Position numbers and translations under genes: made by a program
In this document: positions 17,957 through 26,044 of the stretch, in pieces
Layout: every line of letters starts with the position of its first letter
Position numbering within the stretch: the stretch's first letter is position 1
NCBI RefSeq assembly: GCF_020923495.1
Contig: NZ_CP064048.1
Span: 831,501-895,500, forward strand
Length of the DNA stretch: 64,000 nucleotides
Source of the DNA: Brevibacillus sedimenti
GTDB taxonomy: Bacteria > Bacillota > Bacilli > Brevibacillales > Brevibacillaceae
Direction of reading: 5' to 3'
The notes under the pieces: generated by a model
The model's input: the letters and a program-made list of their open reading frames with translations, nothing else
Told to the model about the DNA's origin: nothing
Database searches by the model: none

Positions 17957-18777
17957 TTAGCGGCTGCGCAGGGAGTTGGCGATACCCATCATCTGATCGG
18001 CAATCGCAATCGCACGGGCGTTGAGCTGGTAGGCCCGCTGAACGTTGACCAACTGGGACATCTCTTCCTGCAGATTGACGTTGGAAGCTTCCAGCGCTCC
18101 CTGACGGATCTTGGCGGCAGACAGCTCATACTTGGAGTACGGCGTCATGCCGGACGCAAGCTCGGCGTCGTATTCATTTTCCCCAACCTGTGTCAATTGA
18201 TCGGGGTTGAGCACCTTCCACACGCCAATCTGTCCCACCGCGGTTCCGTCGTTGGTGACGACTCCCTCGGGGATACCTGCAGATTGCGTACAGGGCCGTT
18301 GATCATAATCGGAACCCCGTCTGTGTCTGTCAGCAGGTCTCCCGCTGCATTATGCAGGACATACGCGCCCAGTTTGGCTTCGAAACGCACCTGAAAGGCA
18401 CCGTTTCGCGTAAAGCGGTACGATTCGCCCACCATCGTCCCGTTGTTGTCGTAGAGAGGCCGGCTTACCAGAAAAAACCCTTCTCCCTCGATCATCAAAT
18501 CGGTGGGGACATCGGTGATCCTGGCGCTGCCCGGAGCCATGTCCAGTTTGGTCAAGCCGATCCGCGCCCCGCTGCCGATGCGCAGTCCGGGCGGAGTCGA
18601 ACGCTGCTGCCTGTCCGCAGCCGGCTGTTCGTTCAGCGAATCGGACAGCAGTTCGGAAAACGACGCCGTGCGCCGCTTGAAACCGACCGTATCGATGTTG
18701 GCCAGGTTATTGGCAGTCGTGTCCAATGCCTGCTGGACGCTGCGCAGCGCCGCGCTCGAGATGTTCAGTGACTGCAT
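17957..18777 (-). CDS. flhP: Flagellar hook-basal body protein FlhP-like, interrupted by a frameshift
   Basis: Second of two FlgF/FlgG-type rod-like proteins after mbl. The first 170 codons read MQSLNISSAALRSVQQALDT, TANNLANIDTVGFKRR and so on to NGPVRNLQVSP. The reading then has to slip one base at 18269-18272, where a run of four G on the plus strand seems one short, to continue as EGVVTNDGTAVGQIGVWKVL and end in RAYQLNARAIAIADQMMGIANSL, the conserved FlgG C-terminus. With one base restored the protein is 273 residues, normal for FlhP. The start ATG has AGGAGGT upstream. Sequencing error in a homopolymer is the likeliest cause; a real inactivating mutation is the alternative. Confidence 0.85.
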
Positions 18778-18794
18778 CCATTCTACCTCCTATC

Positions 18795-19766
18795 TTACCC
18801 GTTTACCCGGCCAATTTCATTGGCCGCTTTTTCCAGCGTGCCGTCCACTGTGGTAATCACGCGCTGATTGGCTTCATACGCCCGCAGCGCCGTCATCATG
18901 TCGGTCATCGTCTGGGCAGGGTCCACGTTGGCTCGCTCCAGCCAGCCCTGCTTCAAACCGTAACGCCCTTCCACCGCCGGATCGGTATATTGGCCCAGCG
19001 CTCTCGCCGTCCGGTCATTCTGCAGGGCCTGCACCAGATCCTCCGGCTGTCCGCCGCCTTCCCAGCGGTAGATGTTGGTACCCTCCCGCACGAGCTGCAG
19101 CGGATTGGTCACCACTTTCAGGCCAAGCCGCTCACTGCCGCCGGGCAGCATGAGAGCATTGCCCGCCTCGTCCACACGGTACAAGGCGCCGTCGTCACCG
19201 ATCTTCAGCTGTTGGCCGGCGCTGTTTGCCGGATCGGCCGGATCGTTCACCCGGATGGCCCGGTTCTGGTTATCCAGCACGTAGTAGCCGTCCGACGTGA
19301 CCAGGTAGCCGTCTGCATTGACGCTCCAGTTGCCGTTGCGCGTGTAGCGGATCTGATCGGGCTGGGCAGCCTGTCCGGGGTTGTCCAGTCTGGCCACGCT
19401 AAAAAACAGCCGACGCTCATTTCCGTCCTGATCCGGCTGCAGGTTGTCCAACAATGCGACATCGTACGGATTGCGCGTCTCCGCAATATCGCCCTGGCGG
19501 AAAATCGGCAGCGCCTCCGACATGTAGACGCCGGAATGCAGCCGGCCGATCACGGCAGGCTGACCGCTCATGACGGGCAGTCCTTGAATATTTGGTCCTT
19601 CCTGATCGCGGATGCGCGCGATCAACTGTTCCGGAAAGGCGCGCATGACGCCTACGTCCTGCTTGTAGCCCGGTGTGTTGATGTTGGCCAGGTTGTTGGC
19701 CAGCACTTCCTGACGCTGCTGCATTGCCAGCATGCCCGCAGCAGCCGTATACAAGCCTCTGATCAC
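18795..19766 (-). CDS. flhO: Flagellar hook-basal body protein FlhO-like
   Basis: 323 residues, GTG start at 19766 with GGGAGGTAA upstream. The N-terminal FlgB/FlgG rod motif is MIRGLYTAAAGMLAMQQRQE followed by VLANNLANINTPGYKQD. The central part holds the hook-basal body beta domain (VNADGYLVTSDGYYVLD), and the C-terminal helix DMMTALRAYEANQRVITTVDGTLEKA is the family signature. It lies six bases after mbl and 17 bases before the second rod protein, the mbl-flhO-flhP order of B. subtilis. It is exported by the flagellar type III system and assembles in the basal-body rod. Confidence 0.93.
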   Translation of the reverse strand: MIRGLYTAAAGMLAMQQRQEVLANNLANINTPGYKQDVGVMRAFPEQLIARIRDQEGPNIQGLPVMSGQPAVIGRLHSGVYMSEALPIFRQGDIAETRNPYDVALLDNLQPDQDGNERRLFFSVARLDNPGQAAQPDQIRYTRNGNWSVNADGYLVTSDGYYVLDNQNRAIRVNDPADPANSAGQQLKIGDDGALYRVDEAGNALMLPGGSERLGLKVVTNPLQLVREGTNIYRWEGGGQPEDLVQALQNDRTARALGQYTDPAVEGRYGLKQGWLERANVDPAQTMTDMMTALRAYEANQRVITTVDGTLEKAANEIGRVNG

Positions 19767-19772
19767 GCGGTA

Positions 19773-20789
19773 TTACCTCCCGAAAAACTTCTTTTTCCGA
19801 TACGTGGGCGCCTTGTCCAGATAGTCCAGCATGATCCCCGTCCCTTTGGCCACGCACATCATCGGGTCTTCCGCCACCAGCACAGGCACCTTCAGTTCGT
19901 CGGCCAGCAGTTGGTCGATCCCGTGCAGCAGTGCGCCGCCGCCGGTCAGAAAAACGCCCTTATCAATAATATCGGCAGAAAGCTCCGGAGGTGTTCGTTC
20001 CAAAACGGATTTGGAGGCTTGTACAATCGCACTAACCGACTCGGCCAGGGCTTCCTGGACTTCGTACGAGCGGATGGTAATCGTCTGCGGTAGCCCGCTC
20101 ACCATATCCCTGCCGCGAATGTCCATTTCGTCCTGGCGCCCGCCGGAAACCGTTCCGATCTGCATCTTGATGTCCTCGGCCGTACGCTCCCCGATCAGCA
20201 GCTTGTATTTGGTTTTTATGTACCGCATAATGGCCAGGTCAAATTTGTCGCCCGCTACTTTGATGGAGGAAGACGTAACAATGTCCCCCATGGACAGGAC
20301 TGCTACGTCCGTCGTACCTCCGCCGATATCCACCACCATGTTGCCGGAAGGTTGAAAGATGTCCATGCCCGCTCCAACCGCCGCCACTTTCGGCTCTTCC
20401 TCGATAAACACCTCGCGTGCCCCGCCGCTGCGCTCAGCCGCTTCGCGGATGGCTTTCTGCTCCACCGAGGTGATGTTGGTCGGACAGCAGATCAAAATGC
20501 GCGGGCGAGCAAACATGCTTTTTCCGCCGATTTTGGCCAAAAAGTGTTTCAGCATGGCTTCCGTGATCTCAAAGTCCGCGATCACGCCGTCCCGCAAAGG
20601 CCGAATCGCCACGATGTTGCCCGGGGTGCGCCCCACCATGCGGCGCGCCTCGTTCCCCACGGCCAGCACTTTATTTGTCTGATTTTCGATTGCTACGACA
20701 GACGGTTCATCCAGGACAACGCCCTTGCCTTTCGCAAAAATCAAGACATTGGCCGTGCCCAGGTCAATTCCGATATCTTTGCTAAACAT
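19773..20789 (-). CDS. mbl: Rod-shape-determining actin homologue Mbl
   Basis: 338 residues of the MreB family, which polymerises under the membrane and directs side-wall peptidoglycan synthesis. The actin-fold nucleotide motifs are visible: phosphate-1 IGIDLGTANVLIF (residues 7-19), phosphate-2 VVDIGGGTTDVAVLS (about 160-174) and adenosine loop GVFLTGGGALLHGI (about 287-300). The position between spoIIID and flhO and the C-terminus ending KKFFGR fit Mbl rather than MreB or MreBH. ATG at 20789 has GGGAGGA upstream. Confidence 0.96.
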   Translation of the reverse strand: MFSKDIGIDLGTANVLIFAKGKGVVLDEPSVVAIENQTNKVLAVGNEARRMVGRTPGNIVAIRPLRDGVIADFEITEAMLKHFLAKIGGKSMFARPRILICCPTNITSVEQKAIREAAERSGGAREVFIEEEPKVAAVGAGMDIFQPSGNMVVDIGGGTTDVAVLSMGDIVTSSSIKVAGDKFDLAIMRYIKTKYKLLIGERTAEDIKMQIGTVSGGRQDEMDIRGRDMVSGLPQTITIRSYEVQEALAESVSAIVQASKSVLERTPPELSADIIDKGVFLTGGGALLHGIDQLLADELKVPVLVAEDPMMCVAKGTGIMLDYLDKAPTYRKKKFFGR

Positions 20790-20825
20790 GAAAGTCCTCC
20801 CTGTTCCAGTTCATTCCTATCACTT

Positions 20826-20854
20826 ATCATAGGCGGTTGCACGTGAGAGGACAA
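20826..20854 (-). promoter_or_regulatory. Candidate sigma-A promoter of mbl
   Basis: TTGTCC (20849-20854) and TATGAT (20826-20831) are 17 bases apart, 37 bases ahead of the mbl start. It allows mbl-flhO-flhP expression independent of the sporulation gene upstream. Confidence 0.45.
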
Positions 20855-20904
20855 GGAAATTCTTCCTATCCGGAAGGAAATATTTTCAACGCAACCCGGT
20901 ACTG

Positions 20905-21189
20905 CTACACGCTTTCTTCCTGTTCCACCCGGACTTTTTTACTTCTCCGTTTGTATTTGATCTTGGTCGCTTCCCCTCCGCGGAGGTGTCTGATTGCCTT
21001 GTGGTACTCCAAAATTTCCTTTACCTGATTCGCCAATTCCGGATTTATCTCAGGCAGCCGCTCTGTCAGGTCTTTGTGCACCGTGCTTTTGGAAACACCG
21101 AACTCTTTGGCGATCATGCGAACCGTATTGCGCGTCTCCACAATGTATCGACCGATCTTTATGGTTCGCTCTTTGATGTAGTCGTGCAC
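20905..21189 (-). CDS. spoIIID: Mother-cell transcriptional regulator SpoIIID
   Basis: 94-residue DNA-binding protein that switches mother-cell transcription between sigma-E and sigma-K phases. The sequence MHDYIKERTIKIGRYIVETR is nearly the B. subtilis one, and the helix-turn-helix is VRMIAKEFGVSKSTVHKDLT (about residues 23-42). A basic C-terminal tail (KIKYKRRSKKVRVE) supports DNA binding. GTG start at 21189 with GGGAGG upstream. Placed directly upstream of mbl, as in Bacillus. Confidence 0.97.
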   Translation of the reverse strand: MHDYIKERTIKIGRYIVETRNTVRMIAKEFGVSKSTVHKDLTERLPEINPELANQVKEILEYHKAIRHLRGGEATKIKYKRRSKKVRVEQEESV

Positions 21190-21224
21190 GCTACTCGCCT
21201 CCCTGTATCAACATTGTCTGTTAC

Positions 21225-21253
21225 AATATATGGGGGGGTGCGGACACATATTC
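21225..21253 (-). promoter_or_regulatory. Candidate sigma-E promoter of spoIIID
   Basis: GAATATG (21247-21253) matches the sigma-E -35 consensus KMATATT at six of seven positions. Fourteen bases later CATATATT (21225-21232) matches CATACAMT at six of eight. The spacing is right and the resulting leader of about 30 bases contains the ribosome site. spoIIID is a known sigma-E gene in B. subtilis. Confidence 0.6.
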
Positions 21254-21349
21254 TACGTTTCCAAGCCTGACAAGCCGGCACTTCCGCATCTTTTTTCAAG
21301 GGCGTGTACACCCGGGCCGCCCGCACGTTATTTTGGCGAAAATGAAAGA

Positions 21350-21391
21350 AAGGCGAAAAAAGAAACCTGCAGAGACCCGTCTCTGCAGGTT
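21350..21391 (-). terminator. Rho-independent terminator after spoIIQ
   Basis: AACCTGCAGAGAC and GTCTCTGCAGGTT form a near-uninterrupted 12-13 bp stem at 21364-21391, followed on the minus strand by TTTCTTTTTT. Confidence 0.92.
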
Positions 21392-21446
21392 ATTTTGCAT
21401 GTGTTTGTGTTTGCTCCCGGATTGGGCGTTTGCGTCAGCGGTCGAC

Positions 21447-22187
21447 TTACTGATTTTCCGCTTCCGGCTTGACGAGGTGCTGCTCCGGATTGACGGGTTC
21501 CCCGTCCACATGCACCTCGAAGTGGAGGTGAACGCCGGCGTCCTTTTCATAGACGTTGCGTCCGGCTTTCCCCAGCACCTGTCCCTGGGTGACCTGGTCG
21601 CCCGGTTTTACGGTAACGTTCTCCAGGCTTTGGTAGACCGTGGTCAGCTTGTCGTCGTGCTCAATTTCCACCTTGAAGCCGACAAGCGGGTCGTTTTCCA
21701 CCTTGGTCACCTTGCCGGCGAACGCAGCGGTGACATCGAAGCTATTGCCGTCGGTCGCCTTCAGGTCAATCCCGGTATGCGGAATAAAGGTGTCCTTGTA
21801 CGTGACGAGCGCCTTTTGCTGTTCTTCCTTGGACGCCTGTTCGTCAAAGAAGCCCATGCCCTGCTCGTACTTCACGCCTTTGCCGACCGGCCATGCGAGC
21901 TGCTGCGGATTGCCCGCCACCGGTACCGCGCCGTCCTTGCTGTTGGATTCATCGGCCGGAATGGCGGTGCCGTCCTGCGGTGTCGAGACTGCTACGCCGC
22001 CGTTGTTTGCGGTTTGTCCCGGCTCCGTATCGGTGACGCCACTCTGGTACCACATCACAATAGCGAGAATGATTGCTGCGGTGCCGATGTAGATTGCCGG
22101 AAACGCCCACTTCTTGCCCAGGATGTTTCTCCAGGAGCCAGCCTTTTTAAATGGAATCGGTTGATTTTGATTTTTTTGATCTTCCAT
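21447..22187 (-). CDS. spoIIQ: Stage II sporulation protein SpoIIQ (M23/LytM domain)
   Basis: Forespore membrane protein that binds mother-cell SpoIIIAH to form the engulfment zipper and channel. 246 residues from the ATG at 22187, chosen because GAGGTGATG lies at proper distance. One transmembrane segment (about 28-47: WAFPAIYIGTAAIILAIVMW), an extracytoplasmic linker, and a C-terminal LytM domain. The metal ligands of an M23 peptidase appear intact: H137-x3-D141 in PHTGIDL and H220-x-H222 in VHLHFEV. B. subtilis SpoIIQ is reported to lack one of them, while clostridial SpoIIQ keeps them. It lies downstream of spoIID. A plain M23 peptidase is the alternative, but the gene order favours SpoIIQ. 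Confidence 0.92.
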   Translation of the reverse strand: MEDQKNQNQPIPFKKAGSWRNILGKKWAFPAIYIGTAAIILAIVMWYQSGVTDTEPGQTANNGGVAVSTPQDGTAIPADESNSKDGAVPVAGNPQQLAWPVGKGVKYEQGMGFFDEQASKEEQQKALVTYKDTFIPHTGIDLKATDGNSFDVTAAFAGKVTKVENDPLVGFKVEIEHDDKLTTVYQSLENVTVKPGDQVTQGQVLGKAGRNVYEKDAGVHLHFEVHVDGEPVNPEQHLVKPEAENQ

Positions 22188-22208
22188 TGTATTCATCACC
22201 TCATCCCT

Positions 22209-22237
22209 CAGTATCGCCAGTTTTTTGGCGGATAAAC
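22209..22237 (-). promoter_or_regulatory. Candidate sigma-F promoter of spoIIQ
   Basis: GGCGATACTG (22209-22218) fits the sigma-F -10 consensus GGNNANAHTR at every position. GTTTA (22233-22237) lies 14 bases upstream as a GYWTA-type -35. The predicted start is just ahead of the GAGGTGATG ribosome site. spoIIQ is a sigma-F gene in B. subtilis. The arms CGCCA/TGGCG within it also form a small hairpin. Confidence 0.55.
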
Positions 22238-22281
22238 CTGAGAGTGAGGGAAATCTTGAAAATTTGCGCAAAGCGGCCCGT

Positions 22282-23286
22282 CTAGCTTTTCAGGACGCTG
22301 CCGCAGTCCTCCAGCGAGATGCCCTGGTAAAAGTATTTGACGATCTGCTCCGCGTTTTTGCCCGCTTTGGCCATCCCGTTGGCGCCCCACTGACTCATGC
22401 CGACGCCGTGCCCGTACCCTTTGGTCGTGATGTACACTTTGCCGTCTTGCAGTTCCATGGTAAAGGCGGAGGAGTTGAGCCCCAGCCGTTCGCGAAACTC
22501 GCGGCCGCTGAATTCCTTGCCGCCGATGCTGATCTTGCCCACGCGATTGCCCGTGGTCCGCTCCACGATCCGATACCAGCTGCCCCCGGAAGCCGCCTCC
22601 TGCGCGATGCGCACCCCCAGTTTTTGCTCCAGATCGGCCACGGTCATCACCTGTGTTTTCTCATAGCTGGGCGACTGGATGTCCCAGGGACTGGCGACGC
22701 TTTTCAAGTAGGGCACCGGCTTTTCAAAATACTCGCTGGCGTTTTCGGTAAAGCCGTTGCTGGTGGAAAAAAATGTGGCGTCGATCGGTTCCCCCTGATA
22801 GGTGAGAACCACTCCCGCCGTGGCCTGCACCGCCTGCCGAATGCGCCCGTTTTTCCAGTCAAACTGCTCCTTCCACAGCTCCCTGCGCTGCTGCTCGTCC
22901 AGGTACGCCTGGTGTTTGACCGTATCCAATACGTGCGCCCCTTCCGGAACGTCGCCGAACGCCTTTTCACTCAGCCGTCTGACGATGTAGGTGCGTGCCG
23001 CCATGGCCTGCGCCTTGAGCGCCTCGATCTCGAATTCGGCCGGCATTTCCGCCGCGACTACGCCTTCGACATACGTCTCCAGCGGGACGGTCTCCACTGT
23101 CTTCTTGTTGGTGCGGTACACCTTGACTTCGATCTTCGGACGGTTTGACGACGGAGTGTGCGGTGCGACGGCTGCCACGTCGGTGCCGCCGTCTGACAGG
23201 GGAGAAAACAGTGTCACCAGTGCGGCAGGCATCAACACGAGCAGTATCGGCAAACCGATAAACCAAACGATCAGGTAACGTTTCAT
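22282..23286 (-). CDS. spoIID: Stage II sporulation protein D, lytic transglycosylase SpoIID
   Basis: Mother-cell membrane enzyme that cleaves glycan strands during engulfment with SpoIIM and SpoIIP. 334 residues; N-terminal transmembrane helix (YLIVWFIGLPILLVLMPAAL). The SpoIID/LytB domain shows VPLETYVEGVVAAEMPAEFE (about 68-87), which carries the catalytic Glu region, then ALKAQAMAARTYIVRRL, FFSTSNGFTENASEYF and the C-terminal GYGHGVGMSQWGANGMAKAGK. ATG at 23286 has GGGGAGGAG upstream. Located between murA and spoIIQ as in B. subtilis. Confidence 0.96.
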   Translation of the reverse strand: MKRYLIVWFIGLPILLVLMPAALVTLFSPLSDGGTDVAAVAPHTPSSNRPKIEVKVYRTNKKTVETVPLETYVEGVVAAEMPAEFEIEALKAQAMAARTYIVRRLSEKAFGDVPEGAHVLDTVKHQAYLDEQQRRELWKEQFDWKNGRIRQAVQATAGVVLTYQGEPIDATFFSTSNGFTENASEYFEKPVPYLKSVASPWDIQSPSYEKTQVMTVADLEQKLGVRIAQEAASGGSWYRIVERTTGNRVGKISIGGKEFSGREFRERLGLNSSAFTMELQDGKVYITTKGYGHGVGMSQWGANGMAKAGKNAEQIVKYFYQGISLEDCGSVLKS

Positions 23287-23397
23287 GCGACAGCTCCTCC
23301 CCGATTTGTGCTGGACAATTTCAGTCTATGTACAAGCAGCAATAGCTAGAACGAGAGAGTCAGAGAGACGGGAAACGTCCTATTTGCCTGCATGGCA

Positions 23398-23431
23398 CAA
23401 AAAAAGAGACTTCCCGCACAGGGAAGTCTCT
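23398..23431 (-). terminator. Rho-independent terminator after murA
   Basis: AGAGACTTCCC and GGGAAGTCTCT form a perfect 11-bp stem with a 5-base loop (23405-23431), followed on the minus strand by TTTTTTT. It separates murA from spoIID. Confidence 0.93.
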
Positions 23432-23459
23432 CTTGTCTATTCGTTTTTGCAGTCATTCA

Positions 23460-24785
23460 TTAAGCAAAATTGGGAGAGAAGCTGACTTTCACTTTCTCGG
23501 ACGACGCCGCTTCCCGAACTTCCGCTTCCGGGGACACCCGTTCGACGTCGGCGCCCAGTTGGCGCAGCTTTTCCGTAAAGTTGACGTAGCCCCGGTCGAT
23601 GTGGTGCAGACCCGAGACCTCGGTCTCGCCTTCCGCCACCAGGCCGGCCAGCACCAGAGCTGCTCCAGCCCGCAGGTCGGTGGCCGTGACCTTGCTGCCG
23701 GTCAGCTTGACACCGCCTTCTACAATGGCGCTGCGCCCTTCGATCTTGATGTTGGCGTTCATCCGGCGAAATTCTTCGACGTGCATGAAGCGGTTTTCAA
23801 ACACCGTTTCCGTCACGATGCTGGTGCCTTCCGATACCAGCAGGAGTGCCATCATCTGCGACTGCATGTCTGTCGGGAAGCCGGGATACGGCAAGGTTTT
23901 AACGTCAACCGCCTTGATCGGGCCGCTGCGGCGGACGCGAATGCCGTTTTCCTGCTCGTCCACCGTCACTCCCATTTCCCGCAGCTTGGCAGTGACGGAT
24001 TTCAGGTGATCACAAATTGCGCCTTCGATGAAGACATCGCCGCCGGTAATCGCCGCCGCCACCATGAACGTTCCGGCTTCGATCCGGTCGGGAATGACAC
24101 AGTGGGTGCAGCCCTTGAGCGATTCCACGCCTTCGATGCGGATCGATCCGGTGCCGGCGCCGCGGATTTTGGCGCCCATGCCGTTGAGGAAGTTGGCCAG
24201 ATCCACAATCTCCGGCTCTTCCGCGGCATTCTCAATCACGGTCGTTCCCTCGGCCAGGGCCGCGGCCATCATGATGTTTTCCGTAGCGCCCACGCTCGGA
24301 ATATCCAGGTAGATTTTCGCGCCCTTCAGCCGACCCTCGACACTGGCTTCAATAAAGCCTTGTCCAATTTCGATTTTGGCGCCCATCGCCTCAAAGCCCT
24401 TGAGGTGCTGGTCGATCGGACGGGTGCCGATCGCACATCCCCCGGGAAGTGCAACGCGCGCCTTTCCTTGACGGGCGAGCAGCGGCCCCATCACCAGGAA
24501 GGACGCACGCATTTTGCGAACCAAATCATAGGAGGCTTCCACACTCGTCAACCGGGAAGCCTGAATCGTCAGCACTTCACGATCATATGTAAGGGAAATT
24601 CCCAACGATCTCAAGAGGTCGCATATGGTTCTGACATCGTCCAGAGCGGGTACGTCGTGAAGGACGCATGTGCCCGATTCTGCCAGAATGGATGCTGCAA
24701 TAATAGGGAGTACGGCATTCTTGGCGCCGGAAACCTTGACCTTCCCGGCCAATGCCTTACCACCGCGGACAATGATTTTATCCAA
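23460..24785 (-). CDS. murA: UDP-N-acetylglucosamine 1-carboxyvinyltransferase MurA
   Basis: Transfers enolpyruvate from PEP to UDP-GlcNAc, the first committed step of peptidoglycan synthesis in the cytoplasm. 441 residues, slightly longer than the common 417-435. The invariant Lys22-Asn23 lies in GAKNAVLP, and the catalytic Cys117 in [16 protein letters not shown] is the residue alkylated by fosfomycin. Substrate-loop motifs [15 protein letters not shown] and [15 protein letters not shown] are present. The start is TTG at 24785 with GGAGGGG upstream. Position between ywmB and spoIID marks it as the murAA paralogue. Confidence 0.97.
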   Translation of the reverse strand: MDKIIVRGGKALAGKVKVSGAKNAVLPIIAASILAESGTCVLHDVPALDDVRTICDLLRSLGISLTYDREVLTIQASRLTSVEASYDLVRKMRASFLVMGPLLARQGKARVALPGGCAIGTRPIDQHLKGFEAMGAKIEIGQGFIEASVEGRLKGAKIYLDIPSVGATENIMMAAALAEGTTVIENAAEEPEIVDLANFLNGMGAKIRGAGTGSIRIEGVESLKGCTHCVIPDRIEAGTFMVAAAITGGDVFIEGAICDHLKSVTAKLREMGVTVDEQENGIRVRRSGPIKAVDVKTLPYPGFPTDMQSQMMALLLVSEGTSIVTETVFENRFMHVEEFRRMNANIKIEGRSAIVEGGVKLTGSKVTATDLRAGAALVLAGLVAEGETEVSGLHHIDRGYVNFTEKLRQLGADVERVSPEAEVREAASSEKVKVSFSPNFA

Positions 24786-24803
24786 TGTGTACCCCTCCGC
24801 GTG

Positions 24804-25550
24804 CTAATATTCCGCTGTGATTATCGGTGTACCTACGGTAATCCACGTTCCAGATTGGCTGTCTCGATGAGTAGCCACCTGCAGATTCATCTTCGTTTTG
24901 TCATTTAACGCGATAAACGGTTTCCATGCCGGTGTATACCCGGAGATGCTGACAACCGTATCGTCCCGCAAACGCTCCAGTTCCATCGCGTGGAGGGCGC
25001 GAAAAATCGCCAAAATTTTACCCTCCTGTTGATCAACACTCAGTTTAACACTGTACATTCCGCGAACACAAGTGCTAATTTGCGGAATCATGTCGGCTTT
25101 TGTCAGGGCTTTGTCGAAAGAGTCCTGTATCACCCCTATATATTGTAGGGTATCAGGTGAGCCGGTCAGAGACAGCACAAGATATACATCATAGGCCCCC
25201 TGCCGAGGGACCCCTGTGACCTGGAACTGTCCTTGAACCCCTTGCCGTTCAAACAGGACTTGGTACACATGGAGATTGGATTTCCGCGTCCGATCGGCTT
25301 GTGGTACCGGAATGTCAAGCCGATGTGCCCATGCTTCGGCCAACGCTTTTACTTGCGCGGGACCAGATGCCTGGCCCAATTCGGCGCGCATTCGCACCTG
25401 GATTGATACACCTTTTGCTCCGGAGCCTTCCACTGCGGCGAGCAGCTGCGCCGCTGCCGGTCGTTCCAGCTTTGCCTCTGCGGGCATCCGCCAAACCGTC
25501 ACCGCCGCAGCCAACAGCAGCAGAAGCCACCACCCCGACCATTTCCCCAT
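24804..25550 (-). CDS. ywmB: YwmB family protein (TATA-box-binding-like)
   Basis: 248 residues from the ATG at 25550, chosen because GGAGAGGAAG precedes it and the product starts with a signal peptide or anchor (GKWSGWWLLLLLAAAVTVWRM). The remainder matches the YwmB domain pattern (VQGQFQVTGVPRQGAYDVYL, MYSVKLSVDQQEGKILA, IISGYTPAW-like VSISGYTPAWKPFI). Function is unknown; the databases' TATA-box-binding label is structural only. It lies 18 bases upstream of murA, as in Bacillus, which suggests an extracytoplasmic envelope role. Confidence 0.85.
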   Translation of the reverse strand: MGKWSGWWLLLLLAAAVTVWRMPAEAKLERPAAAQLLAAVEGSGAKGVSIQVRMRAELGQASGPAQVKALAEAWAHRLDIPVPQADRTRKSNLHVYQVLFERQGVQGQFQVTGVPRQGAYDVYLVLSLTGSPDTLQYIGVIQDSFDKALTKADMIPQISTCVRGMYSVKLSVDQQEGKILAIFRALHAMELERLRDDTVVSISGYTPAWKPFIALNDKTKMNLQVATHRDSQSGTWITVGTPIITAEY

Positions 25551-25690
25551 CGTCTTCCTCTCCCTTTTCACGCGCTTCTCTTTGTACTTTTTAGTTTGCA
25601 CGGAAAATTGGAGGGATATACCAGTTGCGCATGGAGAGACTTCATCCGCTAGCCGCGATGCGTAACCAGATCGCCTGCGTGTGGATGCGG

Positions 25691-25921
25691 TCAGGAGAAT
25701 ACTTGTCCAATTATCAGCGACCAGCTCAGATAGTCAAGGAAAAAGCGGGCCACTTCGTATCCGATGACGAGCGACAGCAGGATCTGCAGCAGCTTGGCCT
25801 GCGCGCCGTCCGGTTTTTTCAGAAACAGATCGAAGCGTATGGCCTGCAGCGCCCACCAGCTCAAAGCGATGAAAAACACAGTCAAAATGATGCTGACAAC
25901 TCCGTAAATTTCTTGCTGCAT
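25691..25921 (-). CDS. DUF1146 family membrane protein (YwzB-like)
   Basis: 76 residues; ATG at 25921 with AGGAGGAAAC upstream. Two transmembrane helices (VVSIILTVFFIALSWWALQAI and LLQILLSLVIGYEVARFFLDYL) flank a basic loop with RFDLFLKKP, the signature of DUF1146. In Bacillus it sits between the ATP synthase operon and ywmB-murA; here the nuo operon lies between it and atp. Function unknown. Confidence 0.82.
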   Translation of the reverse strand: MQQEIYGVVSIILTVFFIALSWWALQAIRFDLFLKKPDGAQAKLLQILLSLVIGYEVARFFLDYLSWSLIIGQVFS

Positions 25922-25981
25922 GGTGTTTCCTCCTTCTCCTGTATCGGCAAACCCGCCTTGTTCCATAAGTACAGAATGTGC

Positions 25982-26018
25982 AAAAAAAGGGGCGGCCTGT
26001 CGTGACAGCCGTCCCCTT
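25982..26018 (-). terminator. Terminator of the nuo operon
   Basis: AAGGGGCGGCCTGTC pairs with GACAGCCGTCCCCTT (one bulge), followed on the minus strand by a T-run of seven. It lies about 27 bases after the nuoN stop. Confidence 0.85.
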
Positions 26019-26044
26019 TATTGTACCTGATGTTTGCCCGTCCT

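Noticed and set aside
21190-21216. GATACAGG as the spoIIID sigma-E -10 box
   Set aside because: It would place the transcription start inside or after the ribosome site. The GAATATG/CATATATT pair further upstream fits better.
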